This document shows positions 20,607-32,263 of a DNA stretch of 64,000 bases, piece after piece. A program made the position numbers and the translations under genes. The stretch is from Cycas panzhihuaensis (lineage: Eukaryota > Cycadophyta). How positions within the stretch are numbered: position 1 is the first letter of the stretch; every line of letters begins with the position of its first letter. The DNA lies in the NCBI GenBank assembly GCA_023213395.1, contig CM041465.1:72175741-72239740 (forward strand), in the 5' to 3' direction. The notes under the pieces are model-generated. The model worked only from the letters and a program-made list of their open reading frames with translations, was not told the DNA's origin and ran no database searches.

Positions 20607-22087
20607 CGTAGGGTCCTACACAGCTGAGGCCTGACGTTGAGTGGAGCGGTGTGATCGTTGGTTGTCGGATAACGCCGTCTAACCCAAGACAAGTCTTGAG
20701 GGTCCATCAACCCCAGTAACGTGCAGAAGCAAGCACAGTGTATCGGTGGTGGTTGAAGTAGTGAAGATCACTATTCAACAGAACATAAGGGTTATTAGAG
20801 TTAAATTCAGGCGTGAAGATCACGGTTGTGGTTAGAGTTGGCTCGTTGAGGGTCATCCAAGCCGGTTGAAGAACTATAGCAGTAATTCAAGCCTGCAGAG
20901 CACGTCCTGATGGTGATTCGGCAACTATAAGGACAACCATTCATATACACAAGTAAGTCGGTCATTTTCGCACTCAAAACACAATAAAATTCAAAAAAGG
21001 GGAAGCTTTCTCTGGTGTCACCTTCATTCAATCTATACAAGGGAGAGATTGGAGCCTTTTTGGACTATTTTCAGCCCTCTATACTGAGATTAGGTGAAGT
21101 ACATAGCAGTATAAAGCATCATCCACTGTATTTTTTGAGTTATAGTGCTTGGAATTTGGGAGTGTGACCCCCATATCTCAGTTGTATTCATGATTTGAGC
21201 CCACATCTATGTGTTAAGAGTTAGTTGGGTTGTTTTTATGTTGGTTTGCCGCTCGTAAGGGTTGGTTGGGCGTGTTTGGTGCTGATTTGGCTCTCTTAAG
21301 AGCTGGCTTGGCATATTCAATGCTGATTCGATGCTCTTAAGAGCTGTTAGGGTGCATATTCTGGTGCTTGGGCATGATTGAGAGGTTACTGGACTGAATT
21401 TAGGCTGTTTATCAATCGTATGGGTGTGTGTAGACCCGTCTCTATGTTGGTTGGTTCGCTTGAAGTTCGCAAGCCATGTATACATTATGACAGTCGCGCC
21501 TCCCTATAACACACAAATACGACTATTGATTCGTCGTTTGATGATTATTTACTAAGTTTTAAGTCTTAGTAATAAGATTATATCTTGTGCCCTTAATTTT
21601 TAACATGTGGGTTTAAGTTAAAAGGCATAGGGTATAGTGAAAAGTCGCAACTTATGGATATACCTTTTGGTATATTCCCTTCAATTGAACTTTATAAAAA
21701 GAGACCCTTAAACCATTGATATATGAGATTTTACCTATTGTGAAGTTATTTGAAGTGTTTTTGGTCCATTTTGAGCACGGATCAAGGAGATTTTTTGTGT
21801 TTTTGACTTGGAGACCATGCACTATAGCCATGTGGAGCCGCTCTTTGTTCTTGGAGCATCGTTTTGAGTGCCTTAAAGGTCATTTTTGACTCCTTTTTAG
21901 GGTATTTTAAGGTCGTTTGTTGACGGTTAAGAAGGCGTAAACAGTCGGTGGCTCACTTAATGTGGGTATAGTCGATGTTAGGTGCCTTTGGAAGCATGCT
22001 CGTGAGGTAGAGGACACAGGGGTGCATTTTGTCCTACAAACATTTGTTTTGGTGTCGTTTAACCCATATTGAAGCTCGTTTCTCGAG
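20607..22087 (+). other. E leader
   Basis: About 1.5 kb between primer site and gag start. No ORF with retroelement features. Three short imperfect repeats of GCTCTTAAGAGCTG-like sequence occur around 21290-21345 (self-complementary core CTCTTAAGAG), which might form small hairpins. Confidence 0.5.
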
Positions 22088-22790
22088 ATGGAGCGCATTA
22101 TGCCCAAACTTATCTTCAACGGTAACAATTTCAACGAGTGGAAAATGGAACTTATTCTGATAGTGAATCAACTCTGGGGAATCACTAAGGCGAAAGTGGA
22201 CGCAATTCCATTAGACCATAAGGAGCGTATTCGTCTTGAAGAGAAGCAATTTATGGCCGTGGGACTGTTGAAACTGTCACTGGCACTGGACCGGAGAGCG
22301 TTGGTTCACAATTTTGACAAATCGGTAGAGATATGGAAAAAATTGTGTGATACATTTGAAAAGAAGCAAACGAATAGACGTCTGGCACTGATGTTGGAAT
22401 TACTCAACTCACATGTGGAGGATGAGAACAATATCAACTCCTACCTTAACAAGATTACCAACTTGAAGAATAAGCTAGAGGAACTGAAGCCAAACTTGAT
22501 CGATGATGCATTGCTATTTGCAATAATCATGTCAAAACTACCGGCTGCCTTCGCCACATTCCAAACCATTTATGGTAGAGATGAAGTGATGGACGCAAAG
22601 ACATTTGATGGGCTTAAAAACCTGATTCTAGCAAAGGATGCCAAGCTCAAACATCACGGTATGCTTGGAGGTTTAGGTTTGAGTTAGGCCTTAACCATGA
22701 AAATTCAGAGGAAGGAGGCCACTAAGGAGGAGAAGATCACACAGAGGTCAGGAGAAAGTTCTCAAGACAAAAAGAAGTTCAATAGGAAAT
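22088..22790 (+). pseudogene. E copia gag
   Basis: Copia gag (capsid precursor). Opens with MERIMPKLIFNGNNFNEWK and carries the UBN2-like pattern W..L...., LWGITKAK, QTNRRLALMLELL and DDALLFAIIMSKLP. It runs 199 residues to a TAG at 22685-22687, where the frame continues into a basic region and the first half of the zinc knuckle (CNYCKKD). One indel in the knuckle moves the downstream reading into another frame. Confidence 0.85.
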
Positions 22791-25700
22791 GCAATTACTG
22801 CAAGAAAGACGCAGTCACCGCGAGAAGAATTGTTGGTTCAAGCGTCGTGACAAGCGCAAAGTCAACCAGGATGACAAAGGAAAGAACATTGCTGCTCACT
22901 GTGTCCAAGCAAAAGCCTTATTAGTCGAATCTGATCGGAGAGATTATTGGGTGCTTGACTCTGGAGCGCAAAAGCATATTTCTTACCAGAGGCGGAACTT
23001 TGATACAATGACTTCAAATCAGAGTGGTGCTCAGATTGTCCTTGGTGATGCTCACATCTTGCTGGTAGAAGATATCAACGAAGTTTCCATTGCAGGAGGT
23101 AAATTTACCGGAGTGTATTATGTACCGAAGATGCAGTTGAACCTTCTTTCAACTCGGGAGATCTGCAAACAAGGTATGAAGGTAGAGCTCTATGATGACA
23201 AATGCCTGATTAAGGATTTGAAATAGAACTTTATTGTCATAGCTACTGGGAAAGTCAGGGACAACTTCTAGGTGTTTGAAAAGTTTCAGTCTCAGAAGAA
23301 GTCCTACGTCTTTGTTGCCAGTGTAGATGACATGAGTAAGTTGTGGCACAACTGCCTCGGTCACCTTAATTACAAGAGTATTGCACTATTGAAGAGGTTG
23401 AAGATGGTGGAAGGATTGCCATCGATTGCCTGCTCAGATGGTGTGTGTGAAGGGTGTATGTATGGCAAGCACCACCGCTACCCTTGTGCTCGGTATAATG
23501 CCTGGAGAGCCAAGGAGAAGCTGGAGCTTGTACATTCAGATCTAATGGGCCCTCTTCCTAACCCTTCGATATCTGGAGCCCATTATACCCTTCTTGTATT
23601 TATGGATGACTACACCAGGAAGGCCTGGGTTTACTTTCTCAAGAACAAGTTAGACGTGTTTGATCGCTTTCGTGACTGGAAAGCGATGGTTGAAAATGAA
23701 TGTGATAAAAAAATAAAGTCGTTAAGAAGTGATAATGGCAAGGAATACGACAACAATACGTTCAATCAGTTCTGTCGCAATCATGGTATAAAGCAGGAAT
23801 TTACGGTCCCGTATACCCCACAACAGAACAAAGTTGTTGAAAGAAAGAACCGTACCATGATGGAGATGGCGAGGTGTATGGTGCATGCTCAACACCTACC
23901 ACCGAAATTTTGGGTAGAAGTTGTGGCAACTACTGTTTATATTTTGAACCAGGCACCTACTCAAGCAGTTCGCAACATAACCCCCGAAGAGAAATGAACC
24001 AGTCGTAAACTTGTCATTAGCCATTTAAGAATATTTGGGTATATCACGTATGCCCACATCCCAGATGATACCGGAAAAAAGTTGGATCAGAAAAGTCTAA
24101 AGTGCATATTCATGGGGTATTGTACGGAGAGCAAAGCCTACAGACTATGGAATCCATAGGGGGTGAAGATTGTGGTTAATCGGGATGTCAAATTTGATGA
24201 GACATCGACGTATTATGCTGACCGATCATCAGAGGAGCCTTTTTAACCCCCCCTTCTCTCATTTCCAGATTCATCAAGCAAAGAGGACAATGAGCCAGTC
24301 GTTGAAACACCTGAGGAAGCGGAATCAAGTGGAACGAGTAATAATGAGGAGCCACCGCGAGTTGAAGTACCTCTAGCAATGGGTCCTTCAATACCTTTAT
24401 GGGCAAGGAAGACTATAGAAGATTTCAATGTGGCGATGCAAACCTTAACTGATGATCGAAGAACACGAAGTCAGCATGCCAGTCGAACTCTGCTGGTAGA
24501 CACCAACGACTCCAGTGATCCTGATTCATTCGATGAAGCGAAAGGAGATCCAAGATGGAGAGTTGCAATGGAGGAGGAGCATAGTTCTCTGCTGAAGAAT
24601 GACACATGGGATTTAGTTCCACTACCTCTGACAAAGAATCTTGTAGGATGCAAGTGGGTCTACAAGACAAAGTTCCACTCCGATGGAGAGGTGGACAAGT
24701 TTAAGGCCAGACTTGTTGTGTAGGGATTCAAGTAGAAAGAAGGAATTAACTATGATGAGACATTTGCACCAGTCTCCAGAATGACAACGGTCCATTTGTT
24801 GATTTCCTTAGCAGCAACTTATGGTTGGGAGTTACATTAGATGAACGTAAAGTCCGCATTCCTTGATGGAGATCTAAAGGAGGAGATTTACATGTTGCAA
24901 CCTCTGGGATTCGTTAAGGATGGCCAGGAGCATCTTGTGTGCTATTTGAAGAAGTCAATCTATGGCTTGAAACAAGCACCTCGTGCTTGGTATAAAAAGA
25001 TGGATGCGAAGTTGAAAGCTGAAGGTTTTGAGATTTCTTAACTCGACCCAAATCTGTATGTGAAGAGAAGAGGGACTTCAATAGTAGCTTGTGTGGTGTA
25101 TGTGGATGATTTGGTCATCGGCGGTAACTATGGCAAGGCTATTGCTAAAGTCAAACCCAATCTAGAAGCTTCATTTGACTTGATAGACCTTGGGAGACTT
25201 CACTACTTCTTGGGCATTCAGGTCAAGCAGATGAATGACAGGATTGTGTTGCTGCAGTTTCAGTATGTGAAGAACTTACTAGAGAAATTTGGAATGTAGA
25301 ATTGCAAACCGGTTGTAACACCATGTGTAAAAGGCGCTAAGTTGTATAAGGATATGGCCAAGCCCTCTATAGATGGCACAAAGTATCGACAGTTGGTAGC
25401 GAGTCTGATCTATTTGACTCATACCAGGCCTGATATTACATACGCTGTCAGGTTGGTTTCCCACTACATGCAGAATCCTCAGGAACCTCATTTGGTTGCA
25501 GTGAAGCAAATTCTGAAGTATTTGAAGGGGACTATCAATCTTGGTCTTGAATACCGTCGAGGTGAAGAGATACAATTGCATGGCTACACGGATGTTGATT
25601 GGGGAGGAGATTCTGACGATCGGAAGTCCACTGTTGCATACCTGTTTGGTGTTGGCAATGGATTTATTTTGTGGCAGTCAAAGAAGCAACTAACAGTGGC

Positions 25701-26087
25701 GCTCTCTTCTATAGAGGCAGAATATCAAGGACTTAGTGCAGGTGTGAAGGAAGCCGTATGGTTGCAAGGTCTCTTGGAGTTTCTTGGAGTCTTAAATGGA
25801 CACCCAATTATTTTTGTTGATAACCAAAGTACCATTCGCCTATAAAAAAGAATCAAGAGTTTCATGTGCGTACGAAGCACATTGAGATTCAACATCATTA
25901 CAGTCGTGAACAGATCAAATCAGGGAAGCCGCAGGTCGACTACTGTCTGAGTGAATTCTAACTTGCGGACATGTTCACCAAACCTCTCACTGAAGATCAA
26001 TGCACGAAGATGCATACCAGACTTGGACTCACCAATGTTATCCTTGAGGGGGGATGTATCGACAAGGATAAAGAAGCCGCAGGATAA
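22791..26087 (+). pseudogene. E copia pol: protease, integrase, RT, RNase H
   Basis: A single reading frame apart from one shift near 25843-25853. Domains: knuckle end (HREKNC), protease with intact YWVLDSGAQKHIS (about 22945), integrase with H-H-C-C (HNCLGHLN, CEGCMYG), DDE residues in HSDLMGP, RSDNGKEY and VVERKNR, RT with KARLVV, KQAPRAWY and the catalytic VVYVDDLVI (about 25098), RNase H with SIEAEYQGLS and the end LADMFTKPL. Twelve premature stops including the gag one; most are TAG or TAA where relatives have Gln. No catalytic residue checked is lost. Confidence 0.92.
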
Positions 26088-26144
26088 TCCCAACCTTCGT
26101 GATAACATAACTGTTACAGTTGGCAGGCTCCCCACATTCACATT

Positions 26145-26153
26145 AAGGGGGGA
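26145..26153 (+). other. E polypurine tract
   Basis: AAGGGGGGA immediately before the 3' LTR; a second purine run GAGGGGGGA lies at 26046-26054. Confidence 0.85.
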
Positions 26154-26528
26154 TGTTAATGTGGCAGTTAATTATTAAGCCAGTTAGTTAATGTTAATGT
26201 GGTTTAATTAAGTGAAAAGGTGTGAAGCCAAAAATATGTGACTTATTCAGAGGGTCGTAACCCTAATCAAGTGACACCTCTTGGGAAGTATAAATGCCTT
26301 GAGGCCTTGTATATTCATCATCCAAGATCATTATATCAATCCATTGTGCAATAATCAAAGAGATCCATCAAGGATCCTTTTGTGGTGAGTTTTTTTCCCG
26401 AAAGGGTTTTCCACGTAAATCCTGTGTACTGTGCATCTGTTTTCTGTGTGTATATTTGTTTGTTTGCTGCGTATAGTAAAAGATTCTGCGGTTGGAAACA
26501 TTCGTGTATGATTTCATATTCCCAAACA
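26154..26528 (+). repeat. E 3' LTR
   Basis: 375 bp, TGTTAATGTGG...TTCCCAAACA, partner of 20221-20594. Confidence 0.95.
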
Positions 26529-26533
26529 ATAAG

Positions 26534-26670
26534 AATGCAAATACACAATGATCATCCCACTCATACATTACATACATATATATGGGCTATTAAGGCTACC
26601 CATCTCTTAGACTTATGCATGTGGAATAAATTACAATAAGAGTAACATCATATGGTGGAGGATCATAAAA
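26534..26670 (-). repeat. D 5' LTR, outer part
   Basis: Continues the D LTR after E and its target copy (26529-26533) and is followed by TAGTT (26671-26675), matching 18331-18335. Confidence 0.9.
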
Positions 26671-26675
26671 TAGTT

Positions 26676-27547
26676 GCAGTGAGATAGATCAGACTACCAA
26701 TTAACTATCTATACAATGTAGCGTTGACTACAGGTTCTCCTTCAATAGGAACCAAGTCACAATTTAATTCTATGGGAGTCACACATTTGTTGCAATTATC
26801 CATTTGAAATTTGGTGAGCAAATCCTTGATGTATTTGCTTTGAGACAATGTAATTGATTATTTGTTTTGACCAACTTCTATTCCCAAATAGTAATTCAAA
26901 GATCCTAAATCTGTCATCTTGAATTCCTTTTCTAATTGTTCCTTTATGTTTGATACTAACTCCATGTAGCTTCCTGTAAGAATCATATCATCCACATAGA
27001 CTACAATTATTATGATTAGCCCATTCATTTTCTTCATATATAGGCTGGAGTCTGAGTTACATTGGTGAAAACCATTTTGAGAAAGATGTTTGTCCAATTT
27101 AGCATACTAGGCTCAGGGAGCTTATTTTAACCCATATAATGCCTTCTTTAATTTGCATACTAGATGCTCCTGTCCCTTTTTGACATAGCCTTCTGGCTAT
27201 CTCATGTAGACTTCTTCTTCTAAATCCCCATTCAAGAAGGCACTTTTTACATCTAACTAGTAGACTTTCCAGTTGTTTTGAGCAGCTAGGGCAATCATTG
27301 TTCTGATAGTGTTTAATTTAGCCACAGGAGAGAATGTTTCATCGAAGTCTATCCCAACTATCTAAGTGGATCCCTTTGCCACAAGTTTGGCTTTGTACTT
27401 TCCTATTTTGCCATCAACACCTTCTTTTGCTTTGTATATCCACTTGCAATTGACTATTGGTTTATTGGGAGACAAATCAACTAGTTGCCAAGTTTGATTT
27501 TTGATGATGGATTCCATTTCTGTATCCATTGCTATTCTCCATACCAC
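26676..27547 (-). pseudogene. C reverse transcriptase, N-terminal and middle parts
   Basis: Copia RT read right to left. It starts MVWRIAMDTEMESIIKNQTW, continues with VDLSPNKPIVNCKWIYKAKE and LVAKGST, and in a second open stretch (27097-26858) carries SDSSLYMKKMNGL, the catalytic IVVYVDDMILTG and TDLGSLNYYLGIE. Between these blocks (27360-27100) the copia RT pattern is recognisable with stops. It ends where D inserted (26671-26675). Confidence 0.85.
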
Positions 27548-28199
27548 ATGTTCCTTTGCTTCCTCGAAGGATTGTGGTTCTGTGTTGTTGAATAAAGCTC
27601 GATGCTTCTGACTTCTAGTCTTGTATGTGAATATATCTCCCTTCCTTTCTTCAATGGTTTTGACGTACTATTTTGGTAATCTTTTTTCCCTTTTGGCTCT
27701 TCTTTTGTGGCTGAGCATTTGGGTAACTGTTCCTCTTCTTCAAGTGGCAAGTTTTCATGAAATACAAGCGAGGATGAAGATTCTAATTCTTCTAAGTTGT
27801 CTTCTGAGGTTAACCTAGACACTTCTTCTATAGGAGGTTCTTCATGTAATATTCCTCTTGGTGCCTCTTCAATTATTTGAGCTGGGGATTTGTTTTCAGT
27901 GCCACCTTCTTCATTAAACACAACTTCCCTACTCACATAGATCTTATTAGTCTTTGGATCTATGCATTTGCAGGCCTTAGAATTTTTACTGTATCCAACC
28001 ATAATGCAATCTATGCATTTGGAATCAAGTTTAGATCTCTTCTTGTCTAGTATATGAATGGAGGCTTGGCATCCAAATACTTTAAGGTTACTCACATCTA
28101 GTTTCCGCCTAATCCATGCTTCTTCTAGAGTGATTTGCTCCACTGCCTTAGTTGGACTTCGATTTATCAAATAACAAGTCGTGCTTACTACTACCTAGT
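27548..28199 (-). pseudogene. C integrase C-terminal part and linker
   Basis: Open from 28170 (212 residues): INRSPTKAVEQITLEEAW, LKVFGCQASIHI, KRSKLDSKCIDCIMVGYS, then YVSREVVFNE and an acidic Glu/Ser-rich linker leading to RT. This is the standard copia integrase C-terminus. The upstream part lies at 59646 and higher, on the other side of element A. Confidence 0.85.
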
Positions 28200-28204
28200 A
28201 AGTC

Positions 28205-28684
28205 TATAGCATTCCAAAATATGGTCAAAACTATACCATGTGACCATTCAAATCAAAGGTCTTTGAATGAGGATTCCAACGGTTCAGATGAAAGTTAATC
28301 CTGACATCTGTATCAAAAGTTATGACTGTTTAAAGTTTTTAGCATGCTAATTTTTTGGAAAGTTCTGGCTGACTTTTATTTGATCAATATTAAGGAGAAT
28401 ATCACCCAATTTGGCCAACTTCTATTTGAGCAGTATTAAGGAGAATATCACCCAGTTTGGCCAACTTCTATTCTTCGTATTTTGATCACTATAAATAAAA
28501 AGTTTGGGCCGCACCCCAAGCTATCATTCAGAGATTCCTTTGGCTGTATATTTTCAGTTCTGGGGCTACAATTAGCTCGCCCATTTGGGGTTGCAGTTTG
28601 GAGGGTTCCTCGCCTCAAAGAGGGAAGCTCACTTCTTCAAGAAAGATTGGAAAACTACTATAAAAGTAGAACTAGATCGCTACA
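28205..28684 (+). repeat. A 5' LTR
   Basis: 480 bp, starts TATAGCATTCC (the 3' copy starts TGTAGC) and ends ATCGCTACA. TATA-like CACTATAAATA near 28488. A duplicated 40-bp piece containing GGAGAATATCACCCA occurs at about 28390-28455; the 3' LTR has it too. Confidence 0.92.
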
Positions 28685-28686
28685 AG

Positions 28687-28698
28687 TGGTATTAGACC
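28687..28698 (+). other. A primer binding site
   Basis: TGGTATTAGACC two bases after the LTR; tRNA-Met type with two changes. Confidence 0.75.
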
Positions 28699-28754
28699 TT
28701 CATTCAAAGGGAAAGGGCAGAGGTAAAAGCTCAAAAAGGTCGATTCAATATTAA

Positions 28755-28937
28755 ATAACATTTTGAGGAAATTCCTACCGGTTTTTCTTTGACGATATCC
28801 TGATCTATAACAAAACATGGGAAGAACACTTGGAACATATAAAGGCAGTCCTACTCATTCTTGAGAAAGCACAATTGTTCGCAAATAAGAAAAAGTGTTT
28901 TTTTGCAAAGGAGATGTTCATAACAAGTGGTCATATG
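28755..28937 (+). pseudogene. RT fragment in the leader of A
   Basis: About 60 residues of gypsy reverse transcriptase: FFFDDILIYNKTWEEHLEHI, AQLFANKKKCFF and SGHM, ending in TAA. It matches the G1 and G2 RT (FFDDIMIYSKTWEGHLDHI). It stands before the gag-like ORF, where no RT belongs, so it is a displaced remnant in what is now the leader. Confidence 0.85.
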
Positions 28938-29005
28938 TAATAGTTTTGACCAATAGATAATATAGATTTTTATCATCAAAGTGAAGCCTTCATTGAATAA
29001 GAAAA

Positions 29006-29698
29006 ATGGAGACAGCCTTTTTTTATTTGGAGGATTATGAAAACATGAAAAAATGGATAGAAGACTTTGAGTTCACATCCAATACAGAAATTGAAGAGTA
29101 TGGACCAATATTAGGAATGATATTGAACAGACAAGCTTATGAGTGGTTCATTGATTGGGCTAAAGAGCCTTTCCTATGGTACCAATTATCAGATGTGGCT
29201 ATTGCATCTTTTAAGAGACATAAGCAAGATAAGATTCAAGTAGATGAGGAAGGGCAGAAAGAAGATATTGTTAATGAGGAGATCTTAGAGACTTTGCAAG
29301 AGCTAGAACAAGATCTAGCACAAAGAAAACATGACTACTCGAAGCAGGTACAAGCGACAGAAGAATCTCAAGTCAATATCAGAGAAGAAATCCAAAGTGA
29401 TGTTTCTCAGGGGCAGCATGAAGACAACAAAGAACAAATAGACTTCGAAGAAGAATCTCAACAAGCTACATGCAAGGTACTCAATAGTCCTGTGTTACAC
29501 ATGCACATTTCTTTTGGTAGCATTATTTGTCCTCTCTCTTTTCCTCGCTCAGTAGCTATAACAAAATTTTCTTTTCCAAATCTCATAGTTAGCCATAATC
29601 ATAATTTCTTTAACTCTAGTTTTTTCGTAGGTCAAATCCTAATTCCTCTTTGTAACCCTAGTTCATCCCTTTACTCACATACTCGTTCACCCCTATAG
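29006..29698 (+). CDS. A gag-like ORF
   Basis: Open for 230 residues. The N-terminal part (METAFFYLEDYENMKKWIED, GMILNRQAYEWFIDWAKEPF) has the gag-like W...A..WF..W pattern; residues 70-150 are Glu/Gln-rich and likely helical (EEILETLQELEQDLAQ). The last 70 residues are hydrophobic and Ser/Phe-rich with no match I know. No zinc knuckle. It may be the only protein of A. The gag assignment rests on a weak pattern and on position after the primer site. Confidence 0.5.
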   Translation: METAFFYLEDYENMKKWIEDFEFTSNTEIEEYGPILGMILNRQAYEWFIDWAKEPFLWYQLSDVAIASFKRHKQDKIQVDEEGQKEDIVNEEILETLQELEQDLAQRKHDYSKQVQATEESQVNIREEIQSDVSQGQHEDNKEQIDFEEESQQATCKVLNSPVLHMHISFGSIICPLSFPRSVAITKFSFPNLIVSHNHNFFNSSFFVGQILIPLCNPSSSLYSHTRSPL

Positions 29699-30130
29699 AT
29701 CATCCTCAACAGGATACTCTACAACTTCAATTTGTTCGTCATGTTTCATCTCTTAGTATTACTCCTTACAAAACCCCATTCGACTTTTCACAAACCCCTT
29801 CAATTTCATATCATCAACATTGTTTTTTTCCATTAAATATTTTCTTTTATCTAAATACCATTCCTAAAAACCTATTGAAACATTTCTTTCATAAAGAACA
29901 TCTATCGTTGATTCCCTATCTCTCTCTCTCTCTCTCTCTCTCCCAAAAAGTGTTGTGGTCCAACAAAACCTGCACAAATTTTCATCTCCATCTAATATTC
30001 CAAAATTTATTCTCTCTTCCTATACCTTCAAAGTTATGCTTGATCTCAGTTCATAATTCCACCTTTTCTTTACCTTTTCACAATAAGCAGTCATCAATCC
30101 ATGACCCTTACAATATATTTTTTTTACAAA
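29699..30130 (+). other. Pyrimidine-rich stretch of A with (CT)n
   Basis: Strongly C/T-rich plus strand with a (TC)12-like run at 29919-29942. Open frames here follow from composition and are not called. The last 25 bases (30106-30130) are the left copy of the direct repeat flanking B. Confidence 0.5.
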
Positions 30131-30388
30131 GGAGAATGAAAAATAAATGAAACAAGATATAAGAGCAAGCTTGGAGGTGAGAATAAATAATGACTCCCTC
30201 ATTGAGATTTTGCCTTTTACTATTGAAGGTGAGCATTAGGGTTAGGATTTTCCCGCCTAATGACATGAACCCGAAATTACATCTAAATGCACATAAAGTA
30301 CATTTCATTAAGAGACTAATATTAACAATATATCCTAAGGTCATATAATTAATCTACACAAATGACCTTGATACATTAACCTCTTTCA
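30131..30388 (-). repeat. B 3' LTR (outer end missing)
   Basis: Begins at GGAGAATGAAAAA, corresponding to 37350 in the 5' LTR, so TGAAAG and the next bases are lost. The inner end (CTTTCA, 30388) is intact and followed by the polypurine tract (minus-strand TTAAAGGGGGGAT). Confidence 0.9.
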
Positions 30389-30820
30389 ATCCCCCCTTTA
30401 ATGGTGGAAGGTCATTTTTGAGAAAATCTATTCTATGAGGTCTTCGTTTGAGCCTCATTATTATATTAAAATTCTAAATGACACTTTTGTGGGAAAACCC
30501 TCATGGGGAATAAAAACCCACAGACTTTTTAAGATCTATAACCCCTTTTATAAATCAAAATAGCTAAGGTGGCTCTTTGATGTAGCCTGATAGCCAAGCA
30601 TGTTAAATGTGCAGCTTAATCTGCTAAGTCTCCATATATCGTTTGGTCATCCCCTATGCCCTTTAGGGTTTTCACAGGTTTTGATTTTCCAAAACTAGTA
30701 CAACCCTTATCTTTCCGTGCCCACATGGGGTTTTCACAAACAAGATAGAGCAGAGACTTACTCTTATTCTTCCGTGCCCACAAGGGGTTTTCACGAAGAG
30801 AATAGAGTATGATGATCCTG

Positions 30821-31693
30821 TTACCATCTTCTTCGATCAGTCAAAAATGGAGGCCCTAAGGCCGACTGCCTTCGGAACTGTTCAAACTTCACCTTTTGCA
30901 GTTGTTTGGTGAAGATATCGGCCACTTGATCTGCTGTGGGGTAGTATTCCAGTTGAATTGTGCCGTCATGAACAAGTTCTCTAATCTTGTGGACTTTCGT
31001 ACTTATGTGTTTGGTACGATCGTGAAATATAGGATTTTTTGCCATGCAGATTGCTAACTGATCATCCACATGAAGACTCGTAGGACTTGTTTGGGTGATA
31101 TTCAATGTTTCCAATAATTTTCTCAACCATATCACCTCCTTATTGGTCTCAGAAACAACAATGTATTCAACTTCGGCAATTGAATCTGCAACTATCTTCT
31201 GTCGTCTGGATCTCCATGATATTGGTGTTGTTCCAAGAAACATTATATACCCAGATGTAGATCTTCCTATATCATTATCTCCTGCAAAGTCTGAATCTGT
31301 GTATGAAGAAAGCTTGAAGTATGAATTAGGTTCATACAGCATACCATATTTGCCAGTTGTCTTAAGGTATCTCAACACTCGCGTTGCTGCCTGCCTAGGA
31401 TTTATCATGTAACGAGCAATAATACTGACAGAGTGTGTAATATTTGGCCTTGTATTGGTAGTGTAGATGAGACTACCTACAAGTTTCTTATAGAGTGTTG
31501 TGTTTGCCTCCCTAGTGTTACCTTCAGTTGAGAGTTTGGTATTAGGGTCCATAGGTAAAATCACTGGTCGAGCATCTTCTAATTGAAACTTGGTTAGATC
31601 ATTGATGTGTTTTTCTTGGGAGAGGAAAATTTTTCCATTCTTTTGTGTTACTTCAATTCCAAAGTAATATTTCATCAAACTAAGGTAAGACAA
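30821..31693 (-). pseudogene. B RT end and RNase H
   Basis: Open for 290 residues: YYFGIEVTQKNGKIFLSQEK, LVGSLIYTTNTRPNITHSVS, YTDSDFAGDNDIGRSTSGY, the AEVEYIVVSETNKEVIWLRK block and the usual copia ending ADIFTKQLQKVKFEQFR. Family motif AEAEY reads AEVEY. It is separated by a short gap with a frame change from the RT catalytic part at 31736. Confidence 0.88.
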
Positions 31694-31735
31694 TTCGAAC
31701 GTTTTGCCAAGGTCCTTTTTCAGCTGGCTTATTGC

Positions 31736-32263
31736 CTATTCACTATTACTCGTTACTAGCATGTCATCCACAAAGATTATGAGATAAGTGACTTTATCTT
31801 TATGGCACTTGATGAACAATGTTGCATCAATATCTTGGTAGTTACAAACCTCGTATCTAAGTTGCCTCATTCTTTCAGACAACTTGGCAAACCAAGCACG
31901 AGGGGCTTGTTTAAGGCCGTACAAGGACTTTCTGAGCCTGCAAACCTTATGCTCTTGACCTTCGATCTCATATCCTTTTGGCTGAGCCATGTAAATTTCT
32001 TCTTCAAGATCTCCATTGAGAAACGCGGTCTTAATATCAGGTTGGTGCCACTTGGTTGTAGGTGCAAAGACTTTAGTGCAGTCGATGCCTTCTCTTTGTG
32101 TAAATCCTTTAGCTACCAACCTCGCCTTGTGTTTTTCAAGGGTGCTATCTGATCTATATTTGTTTTTGAACACCCATTTATTTTGAACTACCTTTCTACC
32201 AAGTGGTAGATCAACGAGCTCCCATGTACTACTCTTGATAAGAGATTGGTACTCTTCGTTCAT
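31736..32263 (-). pseudogene. B reverse transcriptase, catalytic part
   Basis: Open for 175 residues: MNEEYQSLIKSSTWELVDLP, KARLVAKGFTQ, DIKTAFLNGDLEEEIYMAQP, KSLYGLKQAPRAWF and the catalytic YLIIFVDDMLVT. A segment near KWHQPDIKTAF is shortened compared with copia RTs (the usual TSIRTILSIAA stretch is missing), which would damage the fold. Confidence 0.88.

Larger units (their letters stand above)
20221..26528 (+). mobile_element. Element E: full-length copia retrotransposon
   Basis: 6308 bp with LTRs of 374 and 375 bp, primer site, polypurine tract and perfect target duplication ATAAG (20216-20220, 26529-26533). Gag, protease, integrase, RT and RNase H are all present in copia order on the plus strand. 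The LTRs differ at roughly 30 positions by eye, so the insertion is not very recent. Coding is disrupted almost only by premature stops. Confidence 0.95.
18336..26670 (-). mobile_element. Element D: second GAG-only element, split by E
   Basis: Same family as F. LTRs 18336-18582 and 20111-26670 (the latter cut by E), target duplication TAGTT at 18331-18335 and 26671-26675. Without E it is about 2.02 kb. It holds a gag-like frame, polypurine tract and tRNA-Met primer site, but no enzyme domains. Confidence 0.9.
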
